Below, in pieces: positions 52,565 to 62,670 of a DNA stretch of 64,000 nt. The stretch is from CTSOIL-112 sp964293815. GTDB taxonomy: Bacteria; Pseudomonadota; Gammaproteobacteria; Burkholderiales; Burkholderiaceae. The position numbers and the translations under genes were made by a program. How positions within the stretch are numbered: position 1 is the first letter of the stretch; every line of letters starts with the position of its first letter. A model generated the notes under the pieces. That model had not been told where the DNA came from. It searched no databases and was given only the letters and a program-made list of their open reading frames with translations. The stretch covers positions 60,524 through 124,523 of the forward strand of contig CAXYYC010000003.1 in assembly GCA_964293815.1 (NCBI GenBank), given 5' to 3'.

Positions 52565-53700
52565 TGACAGTATCTTGGCGGCGCTTGCGCACACTGGTTC
52601 AAAAAGAATTTTGGCAATTATGGCGTGACAAAAGCAATTTGCTGTTGGCCATCGTGTTACCGGTGATGTTGATTCTGCTGTTTGGTTACGGTATCACGAT
52701 GGATGTGAAAAATGTACCGGTTGCCGTGGTTTTGGAGGATCCCTCGCCGAATGCACGCGATATGCTCAGCGGTTTGAGCGGTTCGGCGTATTTGACACCA
52801 GTGGTGGTGCACTCAATGTCTGATGCGGAGAAGTTGTTGCTCAACCATCAGGTTGAATCGATTGTGAGGGTTCCGAGTAATTTCTCCAGTTCGTTAGCGC
52901 AGGGTGGTGATACGAAAATTCAGGTGATTGTGCATGCGGTGGACGCACAACGAGCCGGTGTTGTCAGAGGTTATATTCAGGCGGCGATTGGTTTGTGGAA
53001 TGCCAAACAGCAAGACCGTGTGGGTTCGCAAGGCACTACGAGCGCGATAGGGCAGGTGAGCATCGAGCAGCGGCAATGGTTTAATGATGCCAATACCAGC
53101 ACATGGTATTTAGTGCCGGGTTTGATTGTCTTAGTGATGACCATCATCGGCGCCTTTTTGACCGCTTTGGTCATGGCGCGCGAATGGGAGCGCGGTACGC
53201 TGGAGTCGTTGTTCGTCACACCTGTACAGCCGGTGGAAATTTTATTGGCGAAAATTATTCCGTATCTCGGGGTTGGGATGCTGGGTTTGATGCTCTGTCT
53301 GCTCGCCGCACGATTTTTGTTCCATGTACCGATTTTGGGTTCGATGGCGATTATTTTATTTTCCAGTGTATTGTATATGTTGGCAGCTTTAGGGTTGGGT
53401 TTACTGATTTCGTCTGCGACGAAAAATCAGTTTTTAGCCAGTCAGATGGCGCTCATCGTGAGCTTTATGCCGGCGATGATGCTCTCAGGTTTTATGTTTG
53501 ATTTACGCAATGTGCCGCTGATTATCCAGATCATCAGCCAGATTTTTCCGGCGACACATTTTATGGAATTGATTAAGAGTTTGTTTTTGGCCGGTAATGT
53601 GTGGTCGCAGATTGTGAAAGACTGCGCTATTTTGTTGGTGCAGTCGGTCGTGCTTTTGGGTTTGGCTCTGCGCTTTACCCGTAAACGTTTGGATCAGTGA
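52561..53700 (+). CDS. ybhS: ABC-2 type permease (YbhS-like)
   Basis: A 379-residue inner-membrane permease. One N-terminal membrane segment, a large periplasmic domain (VPVAVVLEDPSPNARDML onward) and five C-terminal membrane segments follow the ABC-2 layout. The conserved REWERGTLESLFVTPVQPVE and FPATHFMELIKSLFLAG are present. It pairs with the next permease. Confidence 0.9.
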   Translation: MMTVSWRRLRTLVQKEFWQLWRDKSNLLLAIVLPVMLILLFGYGITMDVKNVPVAVVLEDPSPNARDMLSGLSGSAYLTPVVVHSMSDAEKLLLNHQVESIVRVPSNFSSSLAQGGDTKIQVIVHAVDAQRAGVVRGYIQAAIGLWNAKQQDRVGSQGTTSAIGQVSIEQRQWFNDANTSTWYLVPGLIVLVMTIIGAFLTALVMAREWERGTLESLFVTPVQPVEILLAKIIPYLGVGMLGLMLCLLAARFLFHVPILGSMAIILFSSVLYMLAALGLGLLISSATKNQFLASQMALIVSFMPAMMLSGFMFDLRNVPLIIQIISQIFPATHFMELIKSLFLAGNVWSQIVKDCAILLVQSVVLLGLALRFTRKRLDQ

Positions 53701-53707
53701 GGTCGTG

Positions 53708-54838
53708 ATGTATGCTTCGATACAGTCTGTCATCTTACGCATCCTTAACTTGATGCAAAAAGAATTCAAGGTGATTTTTAATGATCCGGCCAACCGAATT
53801 ATTCTGTTTGTCCCAGTGTTTGTACAGAGTTTGCTATTTGGTTATGCGGCGACGTTTGATTTAAATGATGTGCCTTATGTGGTGATTGACCAGAGTCAAA
53901 GCGCGCCCTCGCAGGATTTGCTGGCGCATCTGGACAGCACAGGAGTTTTTCATCGCGTTGCGACTTTGCAGAATGCAGATCAAATCGCCGCTGTGATTGA
54001 TCGACAGGATGCATTACTGGCGATCCAAATTCCGGCGGATTTTGAGCGTTTGCTGGTCAATGGTCAGAATTCGCCCGTCCAGGTGATCTTGGATGCACGA
54101 AATTCAAGCACTGCGGGGATGGCGGCTCAATACTTAAGTTCTGTCGTGGGACAGTTTAATCAAGATTGGCGAGTGGCGCATGGTGGTTCTGCGATGGCGA
54201 TTCAGATTGAAACACGCGCTTGGTACAACCCTAATTTGGAATCCCGCTGGAATATCATTCCGGCGCTAATCGCTTCGTTGGCTTTTTTGCAAACATTAAT
54301 GATGACTGCGTTGTCGGTCGCGCGTGAGCGTGAGCAGGGTACTTTCGATATGTTGATGGTCACGCCAATGTCGCCGTATGAAATTATGGCTGGCAAGGCT
54401 CTGGCGCCGGTACTGATCGGTGTGGCGCAATCCATCATTGTGCTGCTGATCTCAATTTTTTGGTTTCATATTCCATTTGCGGGATCAGTATTGACGTTAT
54501 TGATTGGTTTGCTGATTTTCACCATTTCGTCGGTGGGCATCGGTTTGGCTATCTCAGCTCTCTCTGCGAATATGCAGCAGGCGATGTTGTACAGCTTTGT
54601 GTTGCTTATGCCGCTGATGCTGCTCTCGGGTCTGATGACGCCGGTGAAAAATATGCCGACGGTATTGCAATGGATTACTTATGCCAATCCGTTGCGCTTT
54701 GCGATGGATTTTGTTCGGCGGGTTTATTTGGAAGGTGCATCGTTTGCTTTGGTTGCGCCAGATTTGGTACCCATGTTGTTGGTTGCGGCGATAACTTTGC
54801 CTTGTGCGGCTTGGCTATTTCGCAACCGTCTGGTTTAA
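53708..54838 (+). CDS. ybhR: ABC-2 type permease (YbhR-like)
   Basis: A 376-residue second permease of the same exporter with the same one-plus-five membrane layout. It shows LMQKEFKVIFNDPANRIILF near the start, REREQGTFDMLMVTPMSPYE in the middle and YANPLRFAMDFVRRVYLEG near the end. GAGGT precedes the ATG at 53708; a GTG at 53705 is also in frame. Confidence 0.9.
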   Translation: MYASIQSVILRILNLMQKEFKVIFNDPANRIILFVPVFVQSLLFGYAATFDLNDVPYVVIDQSQSAPSQDLLAHLDSTGVFHRVATLQNADQIAAVIDRQDALLAIQIPADFERLLVNGQNSPVQVILDARNSSTAGMAAQYLSSVVGQFNQDWRVAHGGSAMAIQIETRAWYNPNLESRWNIIPALIASLAFLQTLMMTALSVAREREQGTFDMLMVTPMSPYEIMAGKALAPVLIGVAQSIIVLLISIFWFHIPFAGSVLTLLIGLLIFTISSVGIGLAISALSANMQQAMLYSFVLLMPLMLLSGLMTPVKNMPTVLQWITYANPLRFAMDFVRRVYLEGASFALVAPDLVPMLLVAAITLPCAAWLFRNRLV

Positions 54839-54848
54839 AAGGATAAAC

Positions 54849-56354
54849 ATGAAATTGATCGATCAACATAAAAAATATATCGGGGCGATCCTCTGTGTAT
54901 TCGCATTGGGCGGCTGTGCAGTCGGCCCCAAATACACGCCATTACAAACTGAAACGCCTGATAATTGGCAAAGCTGGCACGGCGGCGATCAAACTTTGGC
55001 AAATCCGCAATGGCGGCAAAACAGTGAGGCGCTGGCATTGCGCTTTGCCGATGGCTTTCAAGATCCGGTGTTGCACGAGTTGTTGGCGCAATTGAATACA
55101 CAGAATTTCGATTTGCAAACCGTCACCTTGCGCTGGGCGCAGGCGCGTGCGCAAACAGGCAGCACTCAGGCTCAAGCGGGTCCAAACGTTAATCTAAATG
55201 GCGGTGTGAATCGCCAGACCGTGAGCGAAAACGGGCCAAGTACGCGCACGATTGACGCGATGGGTTTGTCGGGTGCGGCAAAAGATAAGGTACTGAAAAT
55301 ATTGGGCGAGCCATTCACGGCGTACCAAGGTGGCTTGGATGTCGGCTGGGAAATTGATTTGTGGGGACGTGTTCGCCACAGCATCGAAGCGGCGAATGCC
55401 AATGAACGGGCGGCACAGGCGCTGCTGAGCCAAGTACAAATCAGCCTGCAAGCGGAGTTGATGCGGCAGTACATCGAGTTGCGTGCGTTGCAGCAGCAGT
55501 TGGCTGTACTGAATCAGCAACTGGATGCGGCAAAAACCAGCCAGCATTTGCTGGCCGCTAAATTTAACGGTGGTTTGCTTGATGCGCGCGAGCCAATCCA
55601 AGCGCAGACCGTGGTTGATGAGTTGCAACAACAGCGCAGTCAATTACTGGCACGGCAAACTGCGCTGATGAATCAAATCACATTGATGGTTGGAGGTTTG
55701 CCCGGTTCGATGAATGAGGCGTTACTTCAGCCAAAAGTACAATTACTCAATCACACGTTGCCATCTTTGCAATTGGGATTGCCATCGCAGTTGACACAGC
55801 GTCGTCCGGATATTATTCAAGCCCAAGCGCAGTTCCAAATGGCAGTTGCCAATACCGGCGTGGCGGTGGCCGACCTCTACCCGCGTGTGCAACTGGGCGC
55901 AAATGCAGGCTGGAGCAGCCTGAATGCCGGTACGTTCTTTGACGTCACCAGCTTTCAATGGAGTATTGGCCCGAGTATTTCGTTACCGATATTTGATATG
56001 GGGCGACGGCGCAGCATCGTGACTCTGCGCGAATTGCAACAACAAGAAGCTGCGGTCAATTATCAAAAAACTGTACTCACCGCGTGGCATGAGGTCGATT
56101 CATTGCTCAGCCAATATCAATCCGATGCGCAACAAGTCAAGGATTTAACCGATAAATCCAAACAAGCGGCAAAACTGTATCGTATGGCTCAGGCACAGTT
56201 TCGCGGTGGTTTGATTGACGAACTGCCGGTTCTGGATGCACAACGCAATTGGTTACAAATAGATAATCAGCGAATAGATGCCATACGACGGCAGTGGTCG
56301 GATGGCGTGTTGCTGTACAAAGCACTGGGTGGCAACGACTGGCAAAATTTGTGA
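54849..56354 (+). CDS. Outer-membrane efflux factor, NodT/OprM-type lipoprotein
   Basis: A 501-residue outer-membrane channel of the TolC/OprM superfamily. It has a lipoprotein signal (LGGC lipobox, then AVGPKYTPLQTETPDNW), two OEP repeats with long coiled coils and the family motif DVGWEIDLWGRVRHSIEAAN. LTQRRPDIIQAQAQFQMAVA is also typical. AAGGA precedes the ATG at 54849; the longer frame runs into ybhR. It completes a three-part exporter within one operon, whereas the E. coli ybh operon has no channel gene of its own. Confidence 0.9.
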   Translation: MKLIDQHKKYIGAILCVFALGGCAVGPKYTPLQTETPDNWQSWHGGDQTLANPQWRQNSEALALRFADGFQDPVLHELLAQLNTQNFDLQTVTLRWAQARAQTGSTQAQAGPNVNLNGGVNRQTVSENGPSTRTIDAMGLSGAAKDKVLKILGEPFTAYQGGLDVGWEIDLWGRVRHSIEAANANERAAQALLSQVQISLQAELMRQYIELRALQQQLAVLNQQLDAAKTSQHLLAAKFNGGLLDAREPIQAQTVVDELQQQRSQLLARQTALMNQITLMVGGLPGSMNEALLQPKVQLLNHTLPSLQLGLPSQLTQRRPDIIQAQAQFQMAVANTGVAVADLYPRVQLGANAGWSSLNAGTFFDVTSFQWSIGPSISLPIFDMGRRRSIVTLRELQQQEAAVNYQKTVLTAWHEVDSLLSQYQSDAQQVKDLTDKSKQAAKLYRMAQAQFRGGLIDELPVLDAQRNWLQIDNQRIDAIRRQWSDGVLLYKALGGNDWQNL

Positions 56355-56394
56355 TGTGGGGTTAAAAGTAGTTGGCCGAAACCATGCGTATGGA

Positions 56395-56835
56395 TTATTG
56401 TTGTGGCTCAAGTACCCGCGTTTGGACGCGCACATTGTTGCGCTCAAACCACCCTTGATTGACCTCTAAGGCGTATAAAATCGGTTGTTTCGCGCAATGG
56501 TGCTCTAAGCTGCGTGGTTGCATATGGTTGATTTGTACCAGTCGGCCTTGCGCATCGATAAAGCCGACGGATAAGGGAATCAAGGTGTTTTTCATCCAAA
56601 AACAATACGTTTTCGGCGTTTCAAACACAAACATCATGCCGGCGTTTTCGCCCAAATGGTTGCGGTTCATTAAGCCTTTTTCACGCTCAGCATAAATATC
56701 CGCCCACTCTAAACGCAGCTGATCCAGTGGTGCGAGAGGCTTGGGGGCGTTCGCAGGCGGTAATTGGCAACCCAATAACAGCAGGGAGCTTAGTAATACC
56801 GTACGACGAGTGATATAAAAAGGCGATTGTCGCAT
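56395..56835 (-). CDS. DUF192 lipoprotein
   Basis: A 146-residue exported protein. The N-terminus has ITRRTVLLSSLLLLGC, a lipoprotein signal with a twin-arginine-like RR before the hydrophobic core. The DUF192 domain shows REKGLMNRNHLGENAGMMFV, YCFWMKNTLIPLSVGFID and ILYALEVNQGWF. Function of the family is not known. It starts 7 bases after the proA stop, so is probably translated from the same transcript. Confidence 0.9.
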   Translation of the reverse strand: MRQSPFYITRRTVLLSSLLLLGCQLPPANAPKPLAPLDQLRLEWADIYAEREKGLMNRNHLGENAGMMFVFETPKTYCFWMKNTLIPLSVGFIDAQGRLVQINHMQPRSLEHHCAKQPILYALEVNQGWFERNNVRVQTRVLEPQQ

Positions 56836-56842
56836 TCAGTTC

Positions 56843-58126
56843 TTATATTCGGATGCTGCCGTTCTTATCGCCATAGACGATGTATTTCAAGCTGGTTAAT
56901 CCTTCCAAACCAACCGGACCGCGAGCGTGCAATTTATCATTGGAAATACCGATTTCTGCGCCTAAACCGTATTCAAAACCATCGGCAAAGCGGGTGGAGG
57001 CGTTCACCATGACCGAGGATGAGTCAACCTCGCGCAAAAACTGCTGTGCGGTGGTGAGGTTTTCGGTGATGATCGCATCGGTATGCGCAGAACCGTAGTG
57101 ATTGATGTGGCTGATGGCGTCATCGATCGTCGCTACGGTCTTGATGGATAAGATCGGAGCAAGGTATTCGGTTGACCAGTCTTCTTCAGTCGTGTTGACT
57201 AAGTTGCTCAAACCGGCGTTTTCCAGCGTTTGGCGGGTCGTTGTGTCGACACGAAGTTCTACGCCTTTTGCTTGGTAAATCTGGCACAACTCGGGCAATA
57301 CTTTTGGGGCGATATCGGCGTGTACCAACAGTGATTCCATCGTATTGCACGGCGCATAGCGCTGGGTTTTTGCGTTGTCACAGATTTTGACCGCTTTGTT
57401 GATGTCGGCGGCAACATCAATATAGGTGTGACAAATGCCGTCCAAATGCTTAATCATCGGTACGCGCGCATCACGCATCAGACGTTCAATCAGTGATTTG
57501 CCGCCACGCGGTACGATCACGTCCACATATTCGGTCATGGTGATGAGTTCGCCAACAGCGGCGCGATCCGGCGTATTGACCACTTGCACCGCGGATTCGG
57601 GTAAACCGGCGTGCGCCAAGCCCGCTTGGACAATTTTTGCCAAGGCTTGATTCGAGTGTAGCGCTTCGGAGCCGCCGCGTAGAATCGTGGCATTGCCTGA
57701 TTTGATGCACAGCGCGGCTGCGTCGATGGTGACGTTTGGCCGTGATTCGTAAATAATGCCAATCACGCCCAGTGGCACGCGCATTTGGCCAACGGTGATA
57801 CCGGAAGGCAGGGTTTTGAAACCGCTCATTTGTCCAATTGGATCAGACAGTTCGGCGATTTGGCGCAAACCGTCGATCATGGTTTTGATGGCTTTGTCGG
57901 ACAGGGTGAGGCGGTCGATAAAGGCGCTATCCAATCCTTTGGCGTGCGCTTGTTCGAGGTCTTTGGCATTTTCTGCTTTAAGCTGATCGGCTTGTTGCTC
58001 GATGAGCACCGCCATTTGCCGCAGGGCAGAATTTTTCATGGCGGTGTCGGCGCGCGCCATCGCACGCGAAGCGGTGCGAGCGGTTTGCCCGAGTTGTTGC
58101 ATATAGTGTTGAATCTCAGTATTCAT
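56843..58126 (-). CDS. proA: Gamma-glutamyl phosphate reductase
   Basis: Reduces gamma-glutamyl phosphate to glutamate semialdehyde in proline synthesis. It has 427 residues, an aldehyde-dehydrogenase-like fold, the catalytic C260 in AKTQRYAPCNTMESLLV and the signature VDVIVPRGGKSLIERL. MNTEIQHYMQQLG at 58126 matches the family start; the open frame extends 10 residues further. proB is not adjacent. It follows holA by about 80 bases. Confidence 0.97.
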   Translation of the reverse strand: MNTEIQHYMQQLGQTARTASRAMARADTAMKNSALRQMAVLIEQQADQLKAENAKDLEQAHAKGLDSAFIDRLTLSDKAIKTMIDGLRQIAELSDPIGQMSGFKTLPSGITVGQMRVPLGVIGIIYESRPNVTIDAAALCIKSGNATILRGGSEALHSNQALAKIVQAGLAHAGLPESAVQVVNTPDRAAVGELITMTEYVDVIVPRGGKSLIERLMRDARVPMIKHLDGICHTYIDVAADINKAVKICDNAKTQRYAPCNTMESLLVHADIAPKVLPELCQIYQAKGVELRVDTTTRQTLENAGLSNLVNTTEEDWSTEYLAPILSIKTVATIDDAISHINHYGSAHTDAIITENLTTAQQFLREVDSSSVMVNASTRFADGFEYGLGAEIGISNDKLHARGPVGLEGLTSLKYIVYGDKNGSIRI

Positions 58127-58207
58127 GATGTACCTGCTGGATGAATGAGCCTGCAATGCGTTGTTGGCCTTGGGGCAGTTGCTGGCGATAAATTTGAAGG
58201 TTTAATT

Positions 58208-59230
58208 TTATCGGGTTTTGCGACGCGGTGCTGTGCCGATTTGTAGCGCAATTTGATTGGCCAATTCGAGCGTGGCAGACCACGGGTCGGTTCTGTCCAA
58301 GCCTTTGGCCATGCGGTCTAAATCACTGGTGCGGCGCAAGGCAGTTTTGAGAAAAGGGCTGCTCAGATGCGGCAACGCCTGCGGGATGAGTTTTTCGCGG
58401 ATGCCCCAGATGCGGTTTTGCCGCATCAGGTTGGGCAAATATTCGCCTGCCTCGACCTGTGTTTTGAATAGATTGAGCTTGCGCACCTCATCGATCAGCG
58501 CCCAGACGATGGGCACGATGGATTCGCCTTCGGCGCGCAGACCTTCGATCATGCGGCTGGTGCGCGCGACGTCACCTGCGAGCATGGCTTCGGTCAGTTT
58601 GAACATATCGTAGCGTGCGACATTGAGCACGGATTCGCGCACATCGTCCTCACGAATTTCACCCGTGGGGTAGAGCAGAGCGAGCTTTTGAATTTCCTGA
58701 TGCGCCGCGAGTAAATTGCCTTCGAATTGTGTGGCGAGCCATTGTAGGGTTTCTGCGGACACGTTTTGGCGATTGCGTCGCAGGCGCGTGGCAATCCACG
58801 CGGGCAATTGGCTTAATTCGACCGTACCGATTTCGAATACATGTCGTCCGGCAGCGGCTGACAGCGCCTTGAACCAGACCGATGATTTGCTGGTTTTGTC
58901 CAAACGCGGCAAGGAGATAATCACAACGATGTCTTCGGATAGGTTGTTCACCACATTTTTCAGAGCGTCGCCGCCATCTTTACCCGGTTTGCCGGATGGA
59001 ATACGCAGTTCGATGATTTTTTTATCGCCAAACAGTGACAGGCTTTGTTGTGAGGCGATGACGTTGTGCCATGCGAAATGACCTTCGACGTTGTAAATTT
59101 CACGTTCGCTAAAACCTTCGGCTCGTGCGGTTTGACGCAGCTCGTCAATGGCTTCTTGGAGTAACAGTACCTCATCACTGCAAAAAACATACAGCGGGGC
59201 GAGTGGGGTAGAAAAACGGTGTTCGCTCAT
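58208..59230 (-). CDS. holA: DNA polymerase III delta subunit
   Basis: A 340-residue clamp-loader subunit that opens the beta clamp. The N-terminal AAA+-like region has PLYVFCSDEVLLLQEAIDEL and FGDKKIIELRIPSGKPGKDG; the middle holds PAWIATRLRRNRQNVSAETL. The C-terminal collar domain ends ELANQIAL. It lies 9 bases after lptE, the conserved lptE-holA pairing. Confidence 0.95.
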   Translation of the reverse strand: MSEHRFSTPLAPLYVFCSDEVLLLQEAIDELRQTARAEGFSEREIYNVEGHFAWHNVIASQQSLSLFGDKKIIELRIPSGKPGKDGGDALKNVVNNLSEDIVVIISLPRLDKTSKSSVWFKALSAAAGRHVFEIGTVELSQLPAWIATRLRRNRQNVSAETLQWLATQFEGNLLAAHQEIQKLALLYPTGEIREDDVRESVLNVARYDMFKLTEAMLAGDVARTSRMIEGLRAEGESIVPIVWALIDEVRKLNLFKTQVEAGEYLPNLMRQNRIWGIREKLIPQALPHLSSPFLKTALRRTSDLDRMAKGLDRTDPWSATLELANQIALQIGTAPRRKTR

Positions 59231-59239
59231 GATGTGCGA

Positions 59240-59797
59240 TTATTTCTGCTGGGTGCGCGTGAACCAAACGGCGCGTATCCGATAGGCAATGCTATTGGCC
59301 AATTCTTGCGCCATATCGGTGTACAGACGCTCGTATTCCACATCCTCGGCGGTGGCGTAGCCTGCGCCAATGATTAAATTACGACTGGTGCTCAGGCGGG
59401 TGGGTACGAGTAATTGATTTTTCTGCGCGTCGTATATCTGCACGATGACCGACATGGTGACGCGGTATTCAGTCGCCGTGCCTTGCGAATTGGTTGAGAG
59501 CACGCTTTTACCGGTGTTGATGCTGCTCATATCGAGGGTCAAATCGGCTTTATCAGACGGTGCGTAGGTGACATTGGCCGGTTTTTGCTGCTTGAGAAAA
59601 TCAGCGATTTGGTTATCCGAATCGCCGACAAAGGCCACGCTGTGCGGCAATTCACCCCAGCCAATCGAGCCATTTTGTATGGAACCGCTACTGCCCAGCA
59701 GGTGAAAGCCGCACGCCGACAAGCTCAGGCTGATCGCCAAAACGATCAGTCCTTTGAGGCCGAAATGGCGTGACTTGAGTCCTGTCATCTTGCGCAC
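59240..59797 (-). CDS. lptE: LPS-assembly lipoprotein LptE
   Basis: An outer-membrane lipoprotein that plugs and helps assemble LptD for lipopolysaccharide insertion. The signal peptide ends in the lipobox LSAC, followed by GFHLLGSSG, typical of LptE. Length is about 185. I choose the GTG at 59797 because AGGAG lies 6 bases upstream of it; the ATG at 59788 is 15 bases away. It lies between leuS and holA, the usual order. Together with lptF and lptG it gives three LPS-transport genes in the window. Confidence 0.92.
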   Translation of the reverse strand: MRKMTGLKSRHFGLKGLIVLAISLSLSACGFHLLGSSGSIQNGSIGWGELPHSVAFVGDSDNQIADFLKQQKPANVTYAPSDKADLTLDMSSINTGKSVLSTNSQGTATEYRVTMSVIVQIYDAQKNQLLVPTRLSTSRNLIIGAGYATAEDVEYERLYTDMAQELANSIAYRIRAVWFTRTQQK

Positions 59798-59825
59798 AAT
59801 TTGCTCCTGTTTGCCATGTATTGGC

Positions 59826-62465
59826 TTACGATACCACAATATTAATCAATTTTTTCGGTACAACCACGCATTTGCGCACGGTCAGACCGTCAGTAAAGCG
59901 TTTGACGTTTTCTAAAGTCAAAGCCATTTCCTGTAAGGTTGCGTGGTCTGCGGCTGCCGGAGCGGTCAAATGATCGCGCAGTTTGCCGTTGACCTGCACC
60001 ACATAGTCCACTTCGTCACGAGCGAGCGCGGATTCATCAACTTCTGCCCATTGTGCATCCAACAAATCGCCGCAAGACTGTGCATAGCCCAAGTCTTGCC
60101 ACAGTGCATAAGTGATGTGCGGAACCATCGGGTAGAGTACGCGCAGCAGGATTGAGATGCCCTCGGGTAATGCTTTACCCAAAGCGGTCACATCGCCTTT
60201 GCACGCGGCTTCGAGTTCATTCAGCATTTTCATCGCGCCGGAGGCAACGGTGTTGTATTGAATACGCTCGTAGTCGAAATTAACCTGTTTCAGCAGTGAA
60301 TGCATGATGAAACGCAGATTTTTCGCCTCGGTGCTTGGCGTCAAATCAGCATCTTTGAGTGCAGAAATAGCCTCTTTTTGCGCTTGGCAAAATTGCCATA
60401 CGCGGCGCAGGAAACGGTTCGAGCCTTCCACGCCCGAATCAGACCATTCCAGAGTTTGTTCGGGTGGCGAAGCAAACATGGTGAACAGCCGTGAGGTGTC
60501 CGCGCCGTATTGCTCAATCAATGCTTGCGGGTCAATGCCGTTGTTTTTCGACTTGGACATTTTCTCGACGCCGCCGACCGAAACGCTTTGACCATCGGCA
60601 CGCAATACCGCGCCGATAATACGACCTTTGTCGTCAGTGGTCACGTCTACGTCCGCCGGATTGAACCAATCTTTCTTGCCATTGGGTAGCTCGCGGTAGT
60701 AGGTTTCGTTCAATACCATACCCTGCGTGAGCAGGTTTTTGAACGGCTCGTCAAATTTGACCAAGCCCAAATCGCGCATGACTTTCGTCCAAAAACGCGC
60801 GTACAGCAGGTGCAAAATCGCGTGCTCAATCCCGCCGATGTATTGATCCATCGGCATCCAGTAGTCGTTGCGCGCGTCAACCATTTTGTCCGTGCTGTCG
60901 GGGCAGGTATAGCGCATGTAATACCAGCACGAATCGACGAAGGTGTCCATCGTATCGGTCTCGCGGCGCGCCGGTTTGCCACATTTTGGACAATCGACGT
61001 CGGTAAAGTCCGCGCGTTTGTTCAATGGATTGCCTGTACCGTCGGGGATGCAATCCTCAGGCAATACAACCGGCAAATCGGATTCAGGTACGGGAACCAC
61101 GCCGCATGATTCGCAGTGAATCAGCGGAATCGGCGTGCCCCAGTAACGTTGACGTGAAATGCCCCAATCGCGTAGGCGGTAGGTGGTTTTGAGTTCGCCC
61201 AAGCCTTTGTTCGCCAAATCAGCGGCGATTTTTTGTACCGCTTCTGCGTGGCTCAATCCGTCGTATGCGCCGCTGTGGATGCATTTTGCCCGCTCTTTGT
61301 CGGCATACCATTCTTGCCACGCGTCGGTGGAGAAGCTTTGTCCGTCAACGTCAATCACGGCTTTAATCGCTAAATCGTATTTTTTCGCAAAGGCAAAATC
61401 GCGCTCATCGTGTGCTGGTACGCCCATCACCGCGCCGTCGCCGTAGCTCATCAGTACATAGTTACCAATCCAAACGGGCACTTGTTCGCCTGTGAGCGGG
61501 TGCGTCACGGTCAAGCCCGTGTTCACGCCTTCTTTTTCCATGGTCGCCATGTCGGCTTCCATCACCGAGCCACGTTTGCACTTTTCGATAAATTCGTTCA
61601 ATTCGGGCTTGAGTGCCGCCGCGTGCGCCGCCAGCGGATGCTCGGCCGCCACCGCGCAGAAGGTAACGCCCATGATGGTATCGGCGCGGGTGGTGAAGAC
61701 GTACATTTTGCCGTCTTGGATCAACTCGCCTTGCGCGTCACGCAGATCGTGACTGAAGGCAAAACGCACGCCGTGGCTTTTGCCGATCCAGTTCTCTTGC
61801 ATCAGTTTGACGCGCTCCGGCCAGCCGAGGCCGTCCAAATCGTTCAATAATTCTTCGGCGTAGGCGGTGATGTTCAGGTAATAACCCGGAATTTCGCGTT
61901 TTTCCACCAACGCACCCGAACGCCAACCGCGTCCGTCGATGACTTGCTCATTCGCTAAAACGGTTTGATCGACCGGATCCCAGTTCACGGTTTGGGTTTT
62001 GCGGTAGGCAATGCCTTTTTCCAGCATTTTCAGGAACAGCCATTGGTTCCATTTATAGTATTCGGGTTGGCAGGTGGCGACTTCGCGCGACCAGTCAATT
62101 GCCAAACCCATCGCCTGCATTTGCTTTTTCATGTAGGCAATGTTGTCATACGTCCACGCGGCGGGCGGCACTTGATGGTTCAGCGCGGCGTTCTCCGCCG
62201 GCATACCGAATGCGTCCCAGCCCATCGGCATCAGGACGTTAAACCCCTTCATGCGCAATTGGCGCGTCATCACGTCGTTGATCGTGTAATTGCGCACATG
62301 CCCCATGTGCAATTTGCCCGACGGGTACGGCAACATCGAGCAAGCGTAAAATTTCGGCTTGTCCGACTGCTCGTTCACGCGGTAGGCGTCGGCGGCGTTC
62401 CAAGCGGCTTGTACCGCAGATTCGATGGCAGAAGGATGGTAGTGATTCGGATGGCTGGTGGTCAT
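59826..62465 (-). CDS. leuS: Leucyl-tRNA synthetase
   Basis: An 879-residue class I aminoacyl-tRNA synthetase. The HIGH-type motif is HMGH at residues 53-56 and the KMSKS loop (EKMSKSKNNG) is near 635. The editing domain (TTRADTIMGVTF, GDGAVMGVPAHDERD) and zinc-type cysteines (CESCGVVPVP, DCPKCGKPARR) are present. The frame is open 32 residues further upstream, but MTTSHPNHYHPSAIE at 62465 fits the family. First gene of the leuS-lptE-holA-proA-DUF192 series. Confidence 0.98.
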   Translation of the reverse strand: MTTSHPNHYHPSAIESAVQAAWNAADAYRVNEQSDKPKFYACSMLPYPSGKLHMGHVRNYTINDVMTRQLRMKGFNVLMPMGWDAFGMPAENAALNHQVPPAAWTYDNIAYMKKQMQAMGLAIDWSREVATCQPEYYKWNQWLFLKMLEKGIAYRKTQTVNWDPVDQTVLANEQVIDGRGWRSGALVEKREIPGYYLNITAYAEELLNDLDGLGWPERVKLMQENWIGKSHGVRFAFSHDLRDAQGELIQDGKMYVFTTRADTIMGVTFCAVAAEHPLAAHAAALKPELNEFIEKCKRGSVMEADMATMEKEGVNTGLTVTHPLTGEQVPVWIGNYVLMSYGDGAVMGVPAHDERDFAFAKKYDLAIKAVIDVDGQSFSTDAWQEWYADKERAKCIHSGAYDGLSHAEAVQKIAADLANKGLGELKTTYRLRDWGISRQRYWGTPIPLIHCESCGVVPVPESDLPVVLPEDCIPDGTGNPLNKRADFTDVDCPKCGKPARRETDTMDTFVDSCWYYMRYTCPDSTDKMVDARNDYWMPMDQYIGGIEHAILHLLYARFWTKVMRDLGLVKFDEPFKNLLTQGMVLNETYYRELPNGKKDWFNPADVDVTTDDKGRIIGAVLRADGQSVSVGGVEKMSKSKNNGIDPQALIEQYGADTSRLFTMFASPPEQTLEWSDSGVEGSNRFLRRVWQFCQAQKEAISALKDADLTPSTEAKNLRFIMHSLLKQVNFDYERIQYNTVASGAMKMLNELEAACKGDVTALGKALPEGISILLRVLYPMVPHITYALWQDLGYAQSCGDLLDAQWAEVDESALARDEVDYVVQVNGKLRDHLTAPAAADHATLQEMALTLENVKRFTDGLTVRKCVVVPKKLINIVVS

Positions 62466-62670
62466 AATGGATTGGAATGCTAAAAATCGGGGTTTTATAA
62501 AAGAAATCGCTATAATCGTCGCGACAAATGTGCGCAAAATAGGCAAAATACAGGCGCTCAATTCAAGTGCGCTATTATAAACCGCTATTGGCAGGCTGTC
62601 GCCTGTTTGCTGTGGTTAACGAGCTGAAAACATGCTGAAAATGTGCGAATCTACGAAAGGCAGAGAAAAA

